A stretch of DNA of 64,000 bases from Artocarpus heterophyllus (Eukaryota > Streptophyta > Magnoliopsida > Rosales > Moraceae): assembly GCA_025403435.1 (NCBI GenBank), contig CM046354.1, positions 37,116,459 through 37,180,458 of the forward strand, read 5' to 3'. Of this stretch, positions 47,101 through 57,586 are shown piece by piece. Position numbers and translations under genes: made by a program. Position 1 is the first letter of the stretch. Each line of letters starts with the position of its first letter. The notes below the pieces were generated by a model. That model saw nothing but the letters and a program-made list of their open reading frames with translations, was not told where the DNA came from and ran no database searches.

Positions 47101-50100
47101 AATTAAATGGTGTAAGACAAGGAGAGTTTCCCGTTACCTGCTTTCCTTGTTTTATTTTGGTTTAGTTTCCTAACTGTCCTACGTCAATTGTGTGCATATG
47201 TTTACCCACGTAATTCTTTTGAACAACTCAGTAAATTGAGCCAAAAAGTAGCGGAAATAAATAATGGATTACAACTCTAGTAGAGGGTAAATAAAATTTA
47301 AGAATCTCACCCTCCAGCCCTTAAAATCTTAGTAACTTGGCTCCCAGCCCACACCATGGCCATTATTTTAAGAAACCTGCCAATAACCAAAATTTAAAAA
47401 TGATTTGAACATTTGATAATATTTCATTATGAAATCCTACCTTTTAACAGCAGCAAGATAACCCATCTTCCCAGGTGCTGGAGCAACATAAAACCTACAT
47501 GTGAATAAAATCAAAGTTATAGTAACTGTAACAACGGATGTTGATTATAAGGATAGATCGAAAGCAACAAAGCAGTCAGTTACTACGTATTTCTTATGGC
47601 TACTAGCCACATGCAAAGCTGAATTCCATTTTTATTGTTGTAAAATCATGCTTAACAACATAGGCAGTTACCACTATATAAAATCAAATATCATTTTCTT
47701 TTTCATTGCTGTCGTCTAAATGTAAGGTACCTTGAAGTTGCTAAAGTTATGTCTAAATTGGACAAATGAAGTCAATGAAAAAAGGGATCTTCTACCTAAA
47801 TCAAAAGATAGCGCCTCCTATGTTATAAGTATGCTTTAGTAGTAGTAATTTCCCATCATAAAAAAAAAAGCAATTTGTACTTGGTTAATATCCAATATCC
47901 AAACCAAGAAGTTGTTTTGATGTAAAGAGTTATTTAGTCTGTAAGCAAGAATTCAACTACACGGACATATTTCACTTACCACACCAAAAGAAACGTCATG
48001 AGATAGTAGACAGTATTCAGTAGCCCGTAAGATAATAATCCAGCAATCCCATATCTCTTCAATTTTTTGACAGTTCTGACAAGTGGATTAAGCATGAATG
48101 AGATAAAACAACCTCGACATAAATAAGTACACACCTCAAAAACTATGGACGGACGTCCCATCCAGTCCAACTAAAAAGCAGACTGTCACCAGCAAATACC
48201 ATGACATTTCAGTACCTCCAACATTATGATTTTTACACAAAATATGAAATTGCAAACTTTTCTAGTCTCTACACAAAATATTCATTCAAAGCTTTCCAAC
48301 CACTATCTTTCACTAATTTGCTGCACATTAGCAATAATATTATAGACTGCGAAACCAATATAATAGGTCTTCATTCTAATAAGATAACAAAGCTCTACAC
48401 ATAAACTACAGGATCACATTTTCACAAATAAACATGATGAACAAGTTGATTGTGTTTTTTTTATACAAAACAAGGAAAATAGACTATCATGAGTCAAGGA
48501 TGTTATATGTTATTACATATTAAAACCAGAGAATTTCACCAAAGCTTACTCAAAATAAACTATTGGAAAAATTACTCGCTTACCTTTAAAACAATTCTAA
48601 GAATGCACATATTTCAACATGAGAAAAAGGGAAAACCTTGATTTTCCCATCTGTCTTGTAGCCACCAATCCCATACTATAAATGGAGATCATATGGTTCA
48701 AGAGGGATAAATGAACAAACTTACCCTCATCATGTCACTAACAAAAATGAGTAACATCTAAATTCACCAATGACAGTGTAAGGCAAGTAAAAAGTACTCG
48801 TTGGATTTGGGTAGTACTCCTCGACCACTAGCACTCTTTTCCGTGGAAACTAAACAAAATTCAAAGGTTTTTGCAAATATCAAATTTTTGAAGAATGAGA
48901 TACAATGGAAGAAATTGAAAAAAATAATAATAATAATAACAGAACATACGTTTAAGATATCCTATTCTCAGTTATTTACTTGGAACTATTCCATACCTTC
49001 GTGTTGAGGGGAGCAACTCTTAGCATCTGATAAACCATGAACCTAACCTCACACCATAAAAAACGCGGAAAGAACAATAAAACTTTAGATTATAGACCCA
49101 ATAACAAAGAGTTAACGTTGATATAATGCTTCCAATAGTTAGTTATAAATATGGTGGAGCTCCACCAAGTGCACAAAATTCATTCATCAATATGCTCAAA
49201 ATTTGGCGTTCCTTCCCACTAACAATCAATACCAAGTGGTGCATGGATTAACGTCCTCTTTTCTCATTCCTTATGTTGTGTGGGGCCACTAAACTCCCAT
49301 TGCCATATACACATGACTAGACTGGACCAATAATGTGAACTAAACGCGCATTTGGGCTCTTCATTTCTCCGGAATGAATAGAATATTTTAACCTTTAGTA
49401 CTGACTAGTAAATTTACCATTTACTATCTAAGCAAAGGGATAGTAATATCAAGAAATGGAACCCTCATCCTTGTCATGAAGTATAAACCAAATATAATAG
49501 TGTTGGCAGCCTAGGACGATAGACAATAGACCAAACCAGACAACGGAAGAACGACGGAAATGTTAGATTTTTAAAACTTTTTAAAGTAAATATTAGGTTT
49601 TGAAAATATTTATAATAAATGTTAAATTTTCAATGTAAGCAATTTATTTACGTAATAAATAAGAGAAACAAGAGATAAATATATTATTTACACCATAAAT
49701 TTATTTATTATATAAATAAAAATTATTTACGCTATAAACAGAAGGTAAGAAATTATTTATATCATAAATTTAACATTTTGCTAAAAATATTTTCAAACCA
49801 TGACATTTACTGTAAGTTGGTTTGGAAAAGTTTTCCGACAAACGGAACCGCCCTAAAGGTTCAATTCAAAACTCATATATACTATTCTATTTCGATCCAT
49901 TGAAAGATGAAAATGTTTAACTCGTTCAGCACAGAAATTACAACATTGAAGAATAAGCACTTGAAAAAAGAAAAAACTTAACTCACATCAATGTTGTCAC
50001 CGTTGAGCGAGCAGAAGCGACGACATTGGTTGTGGTTCAACGAAGAAAGTCTCGGCTTCGGCGATCGAAACGGGAAGGGAACACCGCGAGCTCTGAGGCA

Positions 50101-50270
50101 GGTGAAGTTGGTGTTGTTGTTGCTGCTGCTGCCCTGAAACCCAACAAGCACAATATAAAGGGAGAAAGGAAAAAGAATGAGAGAAAATGGAGAATTGGGG
50201 TAAGGGGCGATTCTACCAGATGAGAGGAAAAGGACAAAGGTAGACCAGCCAGATTTGGGGAAACGTACAT
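44180..50270 (-). CDS. Split nuclear gene for a chloroplast-type membrane protein (218 aa, 8 exons)
   Basis: Minus-strand exons 50217-50270, 49987-50133, 48997-49042, 47980-48112, 47441-47494, 47311-47376, 44335-44413 and 44180-44257 join in frame to 657 nt. Every intron is GT..AG (donors include GTGAGT, GTAAGT and GTATGG). Residues 1-67 are Ser/Arg/Asn-rich and nearly free of acidic residues, like a chloroplast transit peptide. KKLKRYGIAGLLSYGLLN, FYVAPAPGKMGYLAA, MAMVWAGSQVTKILRAGG and APFVDRGLSWF follow. Hydrophobic segments are at about 105-131 and 195-217, with a weaker one at 146-163. I recognise these blocks from plant uncharacterised, plastid-predicted membrane proteins; no biochemical role is known to me. 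The last five exons are secure by similarity. Exons 1-3 rest on splice sites and phase, so the N-terminus is less sure. Intron 6 (44414-47310) is long and holds repeat relics. No stop or frameshift is seen. Confidence 0.82.
45549..45574. repeat. (TA)n microsatellite in intron 6
   Basis: A run of about 13 TA units preceded by an A-rich stretch. Low-complexity, inside the long intron of the host gene. Confidence 0.85.
46088..46099 (-). other. PBS-like site of a retroelement relic in intron 6
   Basis: On the minus strand TGGTATTAGAGC differs from the tRNA-iMet site by one base. It follows a sequence that looks like the end of a short LTR (CTATCTTGGTCTTACATCAG, from about 46119 to 46100). Right of it, 46190-46230 looks like LTR body. 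This suggests an old minus-strand Copia-type insertion in the intron. No coding motif could be confirmed. Confidence 0.35.
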
Positions 50271-51149
50271 GGTTGAGGAGTTTGGAATTGGGAGGAGAGA
50301 GGAATAGCAAATACTCGCAACTAGATGAACATGTCGTCTCTACTTTGGAGCGACAAAACGGCTATCTGGCTTCTATTGTCGTATCAAGGAACATTTTTGG
50401 TGGGCATGTTCACATACTGGACTACGCAGATCAAGCGTAAATCTATACCTTTTAAAAAGTTTTGATAGATAGTAGTTTAGACCATTTTTTAGTTATATAA
50501 AGCTCTTATATATTATAATAATAATAAAAAAATTATTATAGTGTAAAGTTTTTATATATTATTATAAAAACAGTTTTAACTAGACGATTTTAACCATCAT
50601 ACCAAATACCCTATTAATTTGTTAGACAACCAAATCAATCTAATCTAATAAAAAATTATTAAAATTTACAGATTACATTTTACAGATTAACCGATAAAAA
50701 ATAGGCAAAACATTCCTTTGTGTTTTGTTGAAATATTATTTTTGTTTTTCTTATTATAAAAATACCTAAAAGATTTTTTGTATTTTCAAAGTCATACAAC
50801 CCTCAAGAGATTAAACTTAAAAAACAAAAAACAAAAATTACTTTTTTAGTCTTTACTAAAAACAATTTGAAACATTATTAAACCAAAATAATAAATAAAA
50901 TCAATCGTAAAAAGTTAAAAACTCTTAAAATAATTGAAGTATTTATATGAACATTTTAAATTACCTTTTCTTAAATTTTTTAGTCAAGTCATATTTAAAA
51001 CAATATTGGATATTTTGAGTATAATTTTGTAAACACATGGGTGTTTTAGGTATTTTAATAATAAGATGGGCAAAAGTAATTTTTAGGCAAAACATATGAG
51101 GTATTTTGGGTAATTTTTTTTTTAGAATAGAAACTGTTATTATTGATGA
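50271..51149. other. Upstream region of the host gene; no other gene seen
   Basis: The first ~180 bp probably include the 5' untranslated region and promoter of the minus-strand gene. I see no clear TATA box. From 50450 it is AT-rich without recognisable protein motifs. Confidence 0.5.
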
Positions 51150-51455
51150 GAAAAAAGTATCATTTACAATAATATATTCTATGAAGGATGGAATTTTCTC
51201 CAACGAAAATAGTTCATTATCAAAAAAGAGCATAAGCGTCCATAGAATGGTTTGCCTTAGTAGGTTCCTTATATACATGACATAACTTAGCTTCTGGAAA
51301 AAAAGATAATAAGGTAGATGTATCTGACAATAACAATTCAAACTCATCACAATATGAAGAAGAATGTTTCATAATTTGGATGATTGTCAATGCATCAAAA
51401 TCTACAAATTGAAGATTTAGACCTTAAGACATCAAACATCCTTGCAAAACCATCA
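51150..51455 (-). pseudogene. RNase H-like (RVT_3-type) relic
   Basis: On the minus strand LQFVDFDALTIIQIMKHSSS, then CDEFELLLSDTSTLLSFFPE, KLCHVYKEPTKANHSMDAYA and NELFSLEKIPSFIEYIIVND follow the pattern of the plant RNase H-like domain at the end of non-LTR retrotransposon and related pseudogene proteins (E.D..., .. HV.REAN..AD.LA, ..P.F...). A double stop follows YALF. The upstream part is cut by the LTR at 51633. Assignment is by pattern from memory. Confidence 0.55.
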
Positions 51456-51632
51456 CAAAACCTAAAAATAAAAATAATTTTAAATTAATAAGATAATAAA
51501 CTAATATTATTGAAAGAAATTAAAAATTTAAATGTTGAAACTTATCCTGTAATTGCTCCAACAAAATAGCATTCCTTTGCTTGCATTTTTTTTTCTTCTA
51601 TAACTAAGCCACCCGATATCATTGATAAATAG

Positions 51633-53000
51633 TGTTAGACTAGGTGCCCTAAGATTTATATGATGTAATAGTTTTTTAGAGACATTTAATCAATAAAGAG
51701 GTAATTATTTATTTTCAAATATCAAATGTTGTCCTTTTTATATTCATTTATGATGACTGTGTAATAAGCAAATAAAAGTTTGAGATTGTCAATCTAAACC
51801 TTTAGGATCATGTATATTATGGACAGATTATATGGAAGATATGAATCTTAAATGTGATAGCCTAAATAAAAGGTCCGCAATCGAGGAAATAAAGTTAAGC
51901 GCTTTATTCATGTTAAGATTGTCATGTTGCCTATATCCCTAAAGGGAGATGGCTTGTCTTGGTCATCAAAGTTGAACTCCACGAGTAGAAACATTGGTAT
52001 AGTGTCATTGATGATAATATATTGGATCGAAACTAAAGATGAATTGATTTGATTAATAATTTTTTTGTACAAATCAATTCACTTACAACAATAATATGTA
52101 TTACATCTTAATCCCGATATGAATTAGTGAGTCGTATTCTTGACTTGTGTCTTTTGATGTACTAAAGGATGACATCCTAAATTATATGAAGGTATATATA
52201 TCGATACATTAGAGACATGACTCTTAATTAGTGTAGACTTGTTATTTATAGATATAGAATCCATAGCTCTTGTAGAATTAATTATATTCTCTTATATGCA
52301 TTATCCTGTAATTGGAAGTTGGAGTGCTCAACCCTTTGGATACATATGTGTAACCAAATGGTATCCTATGTGTTTTGGTTATAAATAGTAAGTATTCCAA
52401 TGGTGAGACAATGAAATATAAGATAAAAATAATCGAAAAGGTAAAACGGAATTTATCCTTAAGTTGATTATGAATATCCTATGGGGATGTTATACATTAT
52501 AACATCACAGAGCCGATAACCTTATTAGAGTTTGTAATTTATATAATTTAAGAGTGTAGCTTAAGCTTTTAGTGTAATAGTTTTAGAGTTGATAATTATA
52601 AAACGTATATGTCAAGGATATGTTATTTTATAATTGTAGAAGCTTGATCTATATATGTCCATCGGGTCCTCTTTGCTAACTCATAATATTTCCTATAACA
52701 ATACGACGTGTGTAGAATGGTAACTTATGTTATTTATTAAATTGGCTAAAATTTGATTGATTGGATTTAATAATTCATGTTAATTTATTGGTTGAATTAA
52801 TTTTATGAATTAAGTCAAAATAAACAAGTTGAATTATTTGAAATATATTTTATTTGACATGGGATTGTCTATTTAGAATTGTCTTAATCAGATAACTTTT
52901 TTATTGAGTTATTTAAATTATAATTAAAGTTTTATAATAGACACTTGGGTCAAATAAAGTAGGTTTTATCCATTAGGTTTGATTTGAATTAATGGGATAA
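51633..53000 (+). repeat. Old LTR of a Cop-E-related Copia family
   Basis: Starts TGTTAGACTAGGTGCCCTAA and follows the Cop-E LTR block by block: CAATAAAGAGGTAATTATTT, AATAAGCAAATAAAAGTTTG, GTCCGCAATCGAGGAAATAA, then ATGGAGACAAT-like blocks. It is strongly diverged with many small indels. It keeps one copy of the unit that is missing in the Cop-E 5' LTR and doubled in its 3' LTR (52764-52850). The right end is uncertain because similarity fades after about 53000 and no internal region follows. Likely a solo LTR or truncated element. Confidence 0.75.
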
Positions 53001-54667
53001 GTCTCATGAGCTAAAAACACATCATGGAAGTGCCGTCACGACAGTCGACTGCGACTGGACCAACCACATCAGCAATCCATGTACATTATTTGAAAAACTC
53101 ACATGTTTATGATAATTAAATATCATATGAGATAACAGACACACAGAGCAAATTTGAAAAAGAACCTTGGTAACCGAATTTTTGAAACTACCGCTAATTG
53201 CTCTTCAATTTTGATCACCGCTAAACCACCTTAGGCATCACAAGAATGTATCTTATCGGAGAGGCTAAGAAGAGGAAGCACTATTTGGAACCACTGAAGA
53301 AGAAGAAGAGAAACTTATAGAAGGCTAAGAATGAACTTATCCAGCAAGATTTTTACCCTCAAAGAGAAACCATTTTGACATAAAGAGAGGGCAATTCAAA
53401 ATATGGGATGGAGAGGAAATATGCCCCAATTCTCAAATCAGAAAATGTTATCAACGACTCAATGGGAAAAGATGAAACTCCCAATTCAATGGGTATTTTT
53501 CTTATTTGAGCCTTAATTCCATGTTACATTTAACATAATATGATATAGTTCAACAAAATCCAACATGTTACGACCCAATTGAATACAAGTTTTAATTATA
53601 AATTAAATTGTTATATTACAATAGATTACAACAAACAAATGAATATAATGATTTGGCAAATTTTTTTTGTTATTATTTTTTGAGCTAATAAACATATAAG
53701 TTATAATCTTTAACATATATATAAATAGGAGACTTTTGTAAGGTGCTCTTAAAATGGTCGAAACCGAAAACATTTTGACACTTTTTTTTTGTTGTAAAAT
53801 GTTTTTTTCCTTCCTTCCTCTAAAATGTTTTTTTTTCCTTTTTCTTCCAAAATGTTTTTTTTTAAGTTTTTAGCTTTTTTTTCTCAATTTTTTTACTCTT
53901 TTGTCTGGTTAACATGCTTAATACGTACAAATAGAACATGTGTTTTTGACTAGTAAGCTTTAAAAAATCATAAGTAAAAACTAACAAATACTACCTTAAT
54001 ATTAAAATATATATATAAATGTAATAAATATAGTTTAGATTTACCAATTATATGGATTAAGAGATATCCAATATGTAATTTAATCTATATATATCGGATT
54101 TAGAAAATCTCAATCCCTCACCAGCCCATAATCTTTATAATCAAAGCTAATTATATCCGTCGAATTGGATTGGATTGAATAGATTTAACAAATTGACGGA
54201 TGCTAAGAACATTAGGCAATGGTTTGCTAGGAGAGCAAGAAAAGGTTGAGTAACTATTACTAACCAAAAAAAAAGTTATTGACATTATTAGTCCTTGCAT
54301 TATATGTATTTTGTTACTTTGCTCATTAGTCTTTGAACTTTCAATCTTTTACTACTTTTTTCGCTAACATTACAATTAGCGAATAACCTTTGAATTTTGT
54401 TAATGATAAATACTTCCTAATTAATTGTATAATAACTAACATTTTTAGAGAAATAATCACATTAAATGAAAAAATGTTCCAGTTTTAAGTGTTTTTTAGC
54501 ACCAATGAAGAGAATATTTTATATTTACTGTGACTATCTTTGTAAAAATTTCAATTATTATGCATATAAGATGTGATGATCTTTGTCAAGTTTCAGAAAT
54601 CCTTCATTAATTTTAGTGTGAAGGAACAAAGTGGTCAAAAATCAAAAGTTTAAAGACTAATTTGTAA
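53001..54667. other. Anonymous AT-rich sequence with T-rich repeats
   Basis: No gene recognised. 53740-53890 repeats AAAATGTTTTTTT several times between TTCC-rich spacers. The part to about 53400 may be the far end of the old LTR. Confidence 0.5.
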
Positions 54668-54677
54668 ACTTACAAGT

Positions 54678-55384
54678 AAGGGTGGCAATTCGGGTCCACG
54701 GGTCGGGTTCGGGTCGGGTTGAGCCTTATATAAACAGCCAACACGCCAACCCGAACCCGACCCGTGACCCGACGGGTCAAAAAAACCTCAACCCGGACAC
54801 GACCTGATGTGGAGACGGGTTGACCCAACCCGACCCGTGGAACCCGCCAAGATACTACTTTGTACATGTTCGTGTTGACGCGACACACTGACCCGCTAAA
54901 CCCGATAGACCTACAACATGATAGACCTAACAATAAGCTTATAAAATAAACAATAACCCAACAAAACAAAACCATCAAAAAAGTTAACAAAACTTTGTAT
55001 AAGTTTAACAAAAACAAATATGCTAGAAGTTAGAATCATGTCAAGTTAGATATACAACAAATGTTAGACTAATTTGACACATTAAAATTAATTTCAGATT
55101 ATATGGGTTACATTAAGGTCACACAAGTTTAATTTGGATTACACGGATTGATTAACAATTTTTAGGTTAATTTTCAGGTCAACCTTATTTTGACACATTT
55201 TTTGCGGGTTATTTCGGGTTGATTTCGTGTTGCTTCGGGTTGACCCGAACCCAACCCGTTTTTTGTGCGGGTCAGACGGGTTCGACCCAATTCCAACCCG
55301 AGGCCTATTTTCCCAACCCTAACCCACATTTTTCGTGTCGGGTTCGTGTCGTGTCATCGGGTCGTGACCCAAATTGCCGGCCCT
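54678..55384. mobile_element. 707-bp MITE with a perfect 10-bp target duplication
   Basis: Left end AAGGGTGGCAATTCGGGTC; the right end, reverse-complemented, is AGGGCCGGCAATTTGGGTC. ACTTACAAGT flanks it on both sides (54668-54677 and 55385-55394). Both ends carry subterminal clusters of CGGGT and ACCCG repeats, while the middle is AT-rich and has no transposase. The duplication length (9-10 bp) suggests a Mutator-type element, although ends of this kind are also seen in hAT-like MITEs. Confidence 0.85.
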
Positions 55385-55394
55385 ACTTACAAGT

Positions 55395-56139
55395 TCAATA
55401 ACCAAAGTACACAATGCACATAACTCAAGGACTAATAGGACTACTAATCTAAAATAAAAAATTAAATTACTCTGATGGTCTCTAAACTTATTATAAAAGT
55501 TATAATTTGGTTCTTTTTTCTTGAAGCCAAAGGACTAAAAATGAAAATTACGTCTAATTAGGCAGTTTTTTGTAGAGGGCACTACTAAACTATTCAAGCA
55601 ACTGAATAGTCATATGAACACTGTCACACTTAATTAGAATGGAGTAAGTGACCCCTTTTTAGAGTAATTGATCCCTTTTTATAGGGCTCAAAGGAGGCCT
55701 TGACAATAAACGACAATTAAGGCCTAACGTTTGTAGAGTTTTCAATTATAGTCAGGCCAAAAGGACTGACCTAGGGCCTATAAATAAGCCCTGCTCGACC
55801 CACATAAAGATCCAACTAGGCTAGGCCTGCATAACTTTTTTTTAAATTTTTTTTTTAGTATCCTACACAAAGAAACAAAGCCAATCCAACCCTAAGACTA
55901 GAAGTGCTTAAAAGATCAATCAAACTCCTCATTTTAAATTAAACTAAACTAAATCAAACCATTAATTATTTTGATTACAAGGTAGTTTGGGTAATTTGTT
56001 AGAGAAATATTTTAGGCAGTTTAGACCATCTAAGTTGTCCAAAAATATACATGTAATTTTTTATTTTAAACTATTTTTTACACTAGTTAGAAGTACGTGC
56101 CCTACGTGTGCATTTCTGACATCTTCTTTATATGATTAT
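55395..56139. other. Anonymous sequence with GGCCTA-type motifs
   Basis: No gene seen. 55680-55830 contains repeated AGGCCTAACG, AGGCCAAAAGG, TAGGGCCTATAAATAAGCCC and TAGGCTAGGCCTGC motifs of mixed orientation, perhaps the end of another short repeat element. Confidence 0.4.
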
Positions 56140-57482
56140 GGGCAGGCCGAATTCATGAGTTTGGTAGGCCAGACTCATCTTGTCAGCAGGCCTAATTTGG
56201 AGCAATTTGGAAGGCCAGTCCTGTATAGCCAGTAGACTGAACTGTGAAGTTTAGCAAGCCAGACTAGGATGTTCGACAAGCCAAGCGAGCCTTGCAAAAT
56301 TTGTTGTTTTTTACCGGTTTTCATTGTTTAAACTATAGATAGAGACCTTAGCCTTGTAGCATGATTTTGTGAACTTTACTGGCACACTAAGACACCATGA
56401 GATAGCATAGTATGGTAGAATACCCTAAGTTAGCTATTGATAGACTTAGTTTATCTTTAAGGTTGTTTGTGGTTCTGTGGAGCTAGCGTATAACGGGACG
56501 AGACTATGGTGTTGAGCTTTAGTATTGGATATCGAGGTAGGACTTATAAACCTCTTTCCTTGGTAGCCATGTTTTGAAAAGGATTTTGGCCACAAAGAGT
56601 TTTCTTTAAAAATGATTTTAGGAAATGATTGGAAAGAAGTTTATTAGTTATTTTCATTATTGATTGTATAATGAATGATCATAATGAACGAAATAAAGAA
56701 TGTAATGAGGATATACAATAAGATAAGACTTAATAATGATATGACATTAGCCATGTCGATTAGCATCGTCTGGAATGATATACTAGAGCATGATGCCATA
56801 CTCAGAGATTGGGTCATGTAGCGTGTGACCTTGGGGGTAGGTCCCAAAACCTAGCTGAGCCACTACGGTGGTGATTATTATGGCTTTGCCTAAAAACAAA
56901 AGGATGAAACTGTATTTAGATGAGTAATGGATTCAATGGTAAGAATGAACTTATTAAACTTTATTTATTTATATACTTTGTTTTATAACTTTTGTTTATA
57001 AATGATTTACATATTCAAACTAAATGTTTTTCAAAGTTTAGTCTTACTAAGCCTTTCACTCATACTTATTTGTTTTAAACTTTTCCCCCTTTAGGTGGAA
57101 TATAGCTTAGAGACAATTGAGTAGCTTGGAAAAACCTGTGGAGCGTAGGAATTCCCTCTAACTAGGTTATTCAGCTAGTTAAACAAGGCATGTAATATTT
57201 TAATTTATTATCCTTTATTTGGACTGTGGTTGTATATATATGCATGTTAATATTGTGTGTGTGCACTAATGTGGGTCCGGTGTAGCCCAACTCTTACTCA
57301 TTTGTTTTATTATTTTATTTTGTTTTAATTGCTTTAATATTTTGATAAATGCCTTAAAAAGTATTAAATTGAACCCATTTTTATAATTAACTTACTTCTT
57401 TAATTGGTGATTTTTGGTTAAAATTTGATTTAATTAATTTAATTAATCTATCACGTCACCTCTCGAATTCAGGGGCGTGACA
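56140..57482 (+). repeat. Truncated 5' LTR of an old Gyp-D relative (Gyp-F)
   Basis: From GGGCAGGCCGAATTCATGAG it follows the second part of the Gyp-D LTR, including the motif cluster, the GGCACACTA block, the 'ACTACGGTGGTGAT' block at 56858-56875 and the end GGGGCGTGACA. The first ~0.85 kb of the LTR is absent. The motif cluster has lost many CpGs. Confidence 0.85.
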
Positions 57483-57485
57483 GAT

Positions 57486-57497
57486 TGGTATCAAAGC
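57486..57497 (+). other. Primer-binding site of Gyp-F
   Basis: TGGTATCAAAGC, one base from the standard tRNA-iMet site, three bases after the LTR as in Gyp-D. Confidence 0.88.
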
Positions 57498-57586
57498 TCT
57501 AGGTTTTGAACCTTAAGAATTGTGCACACATAAGTATGACAATAGAAAACCATTGAAAGTCCAATTTTGTTTTCAAAACTAAGAGA

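Noticed and set aside
47976..48170. Exon of the host gene extended to 48170 without an upstream splice at 48112
   Set aside because: An alternative acceptor (TTTTTAG before 48170) can also be read in phase with exon 2. I preferred the 48112 acceptor because it accepts the 46-nt exon 3 in phase and leaves a more family-like protein. This remains the weakest part of the model.
50026..50223. Plus-strand frame at the first exons of the host gene
   Set aside because: Opposite strand of exons 1-2; the minus strand has the splice sites and the conserved downstream exons.
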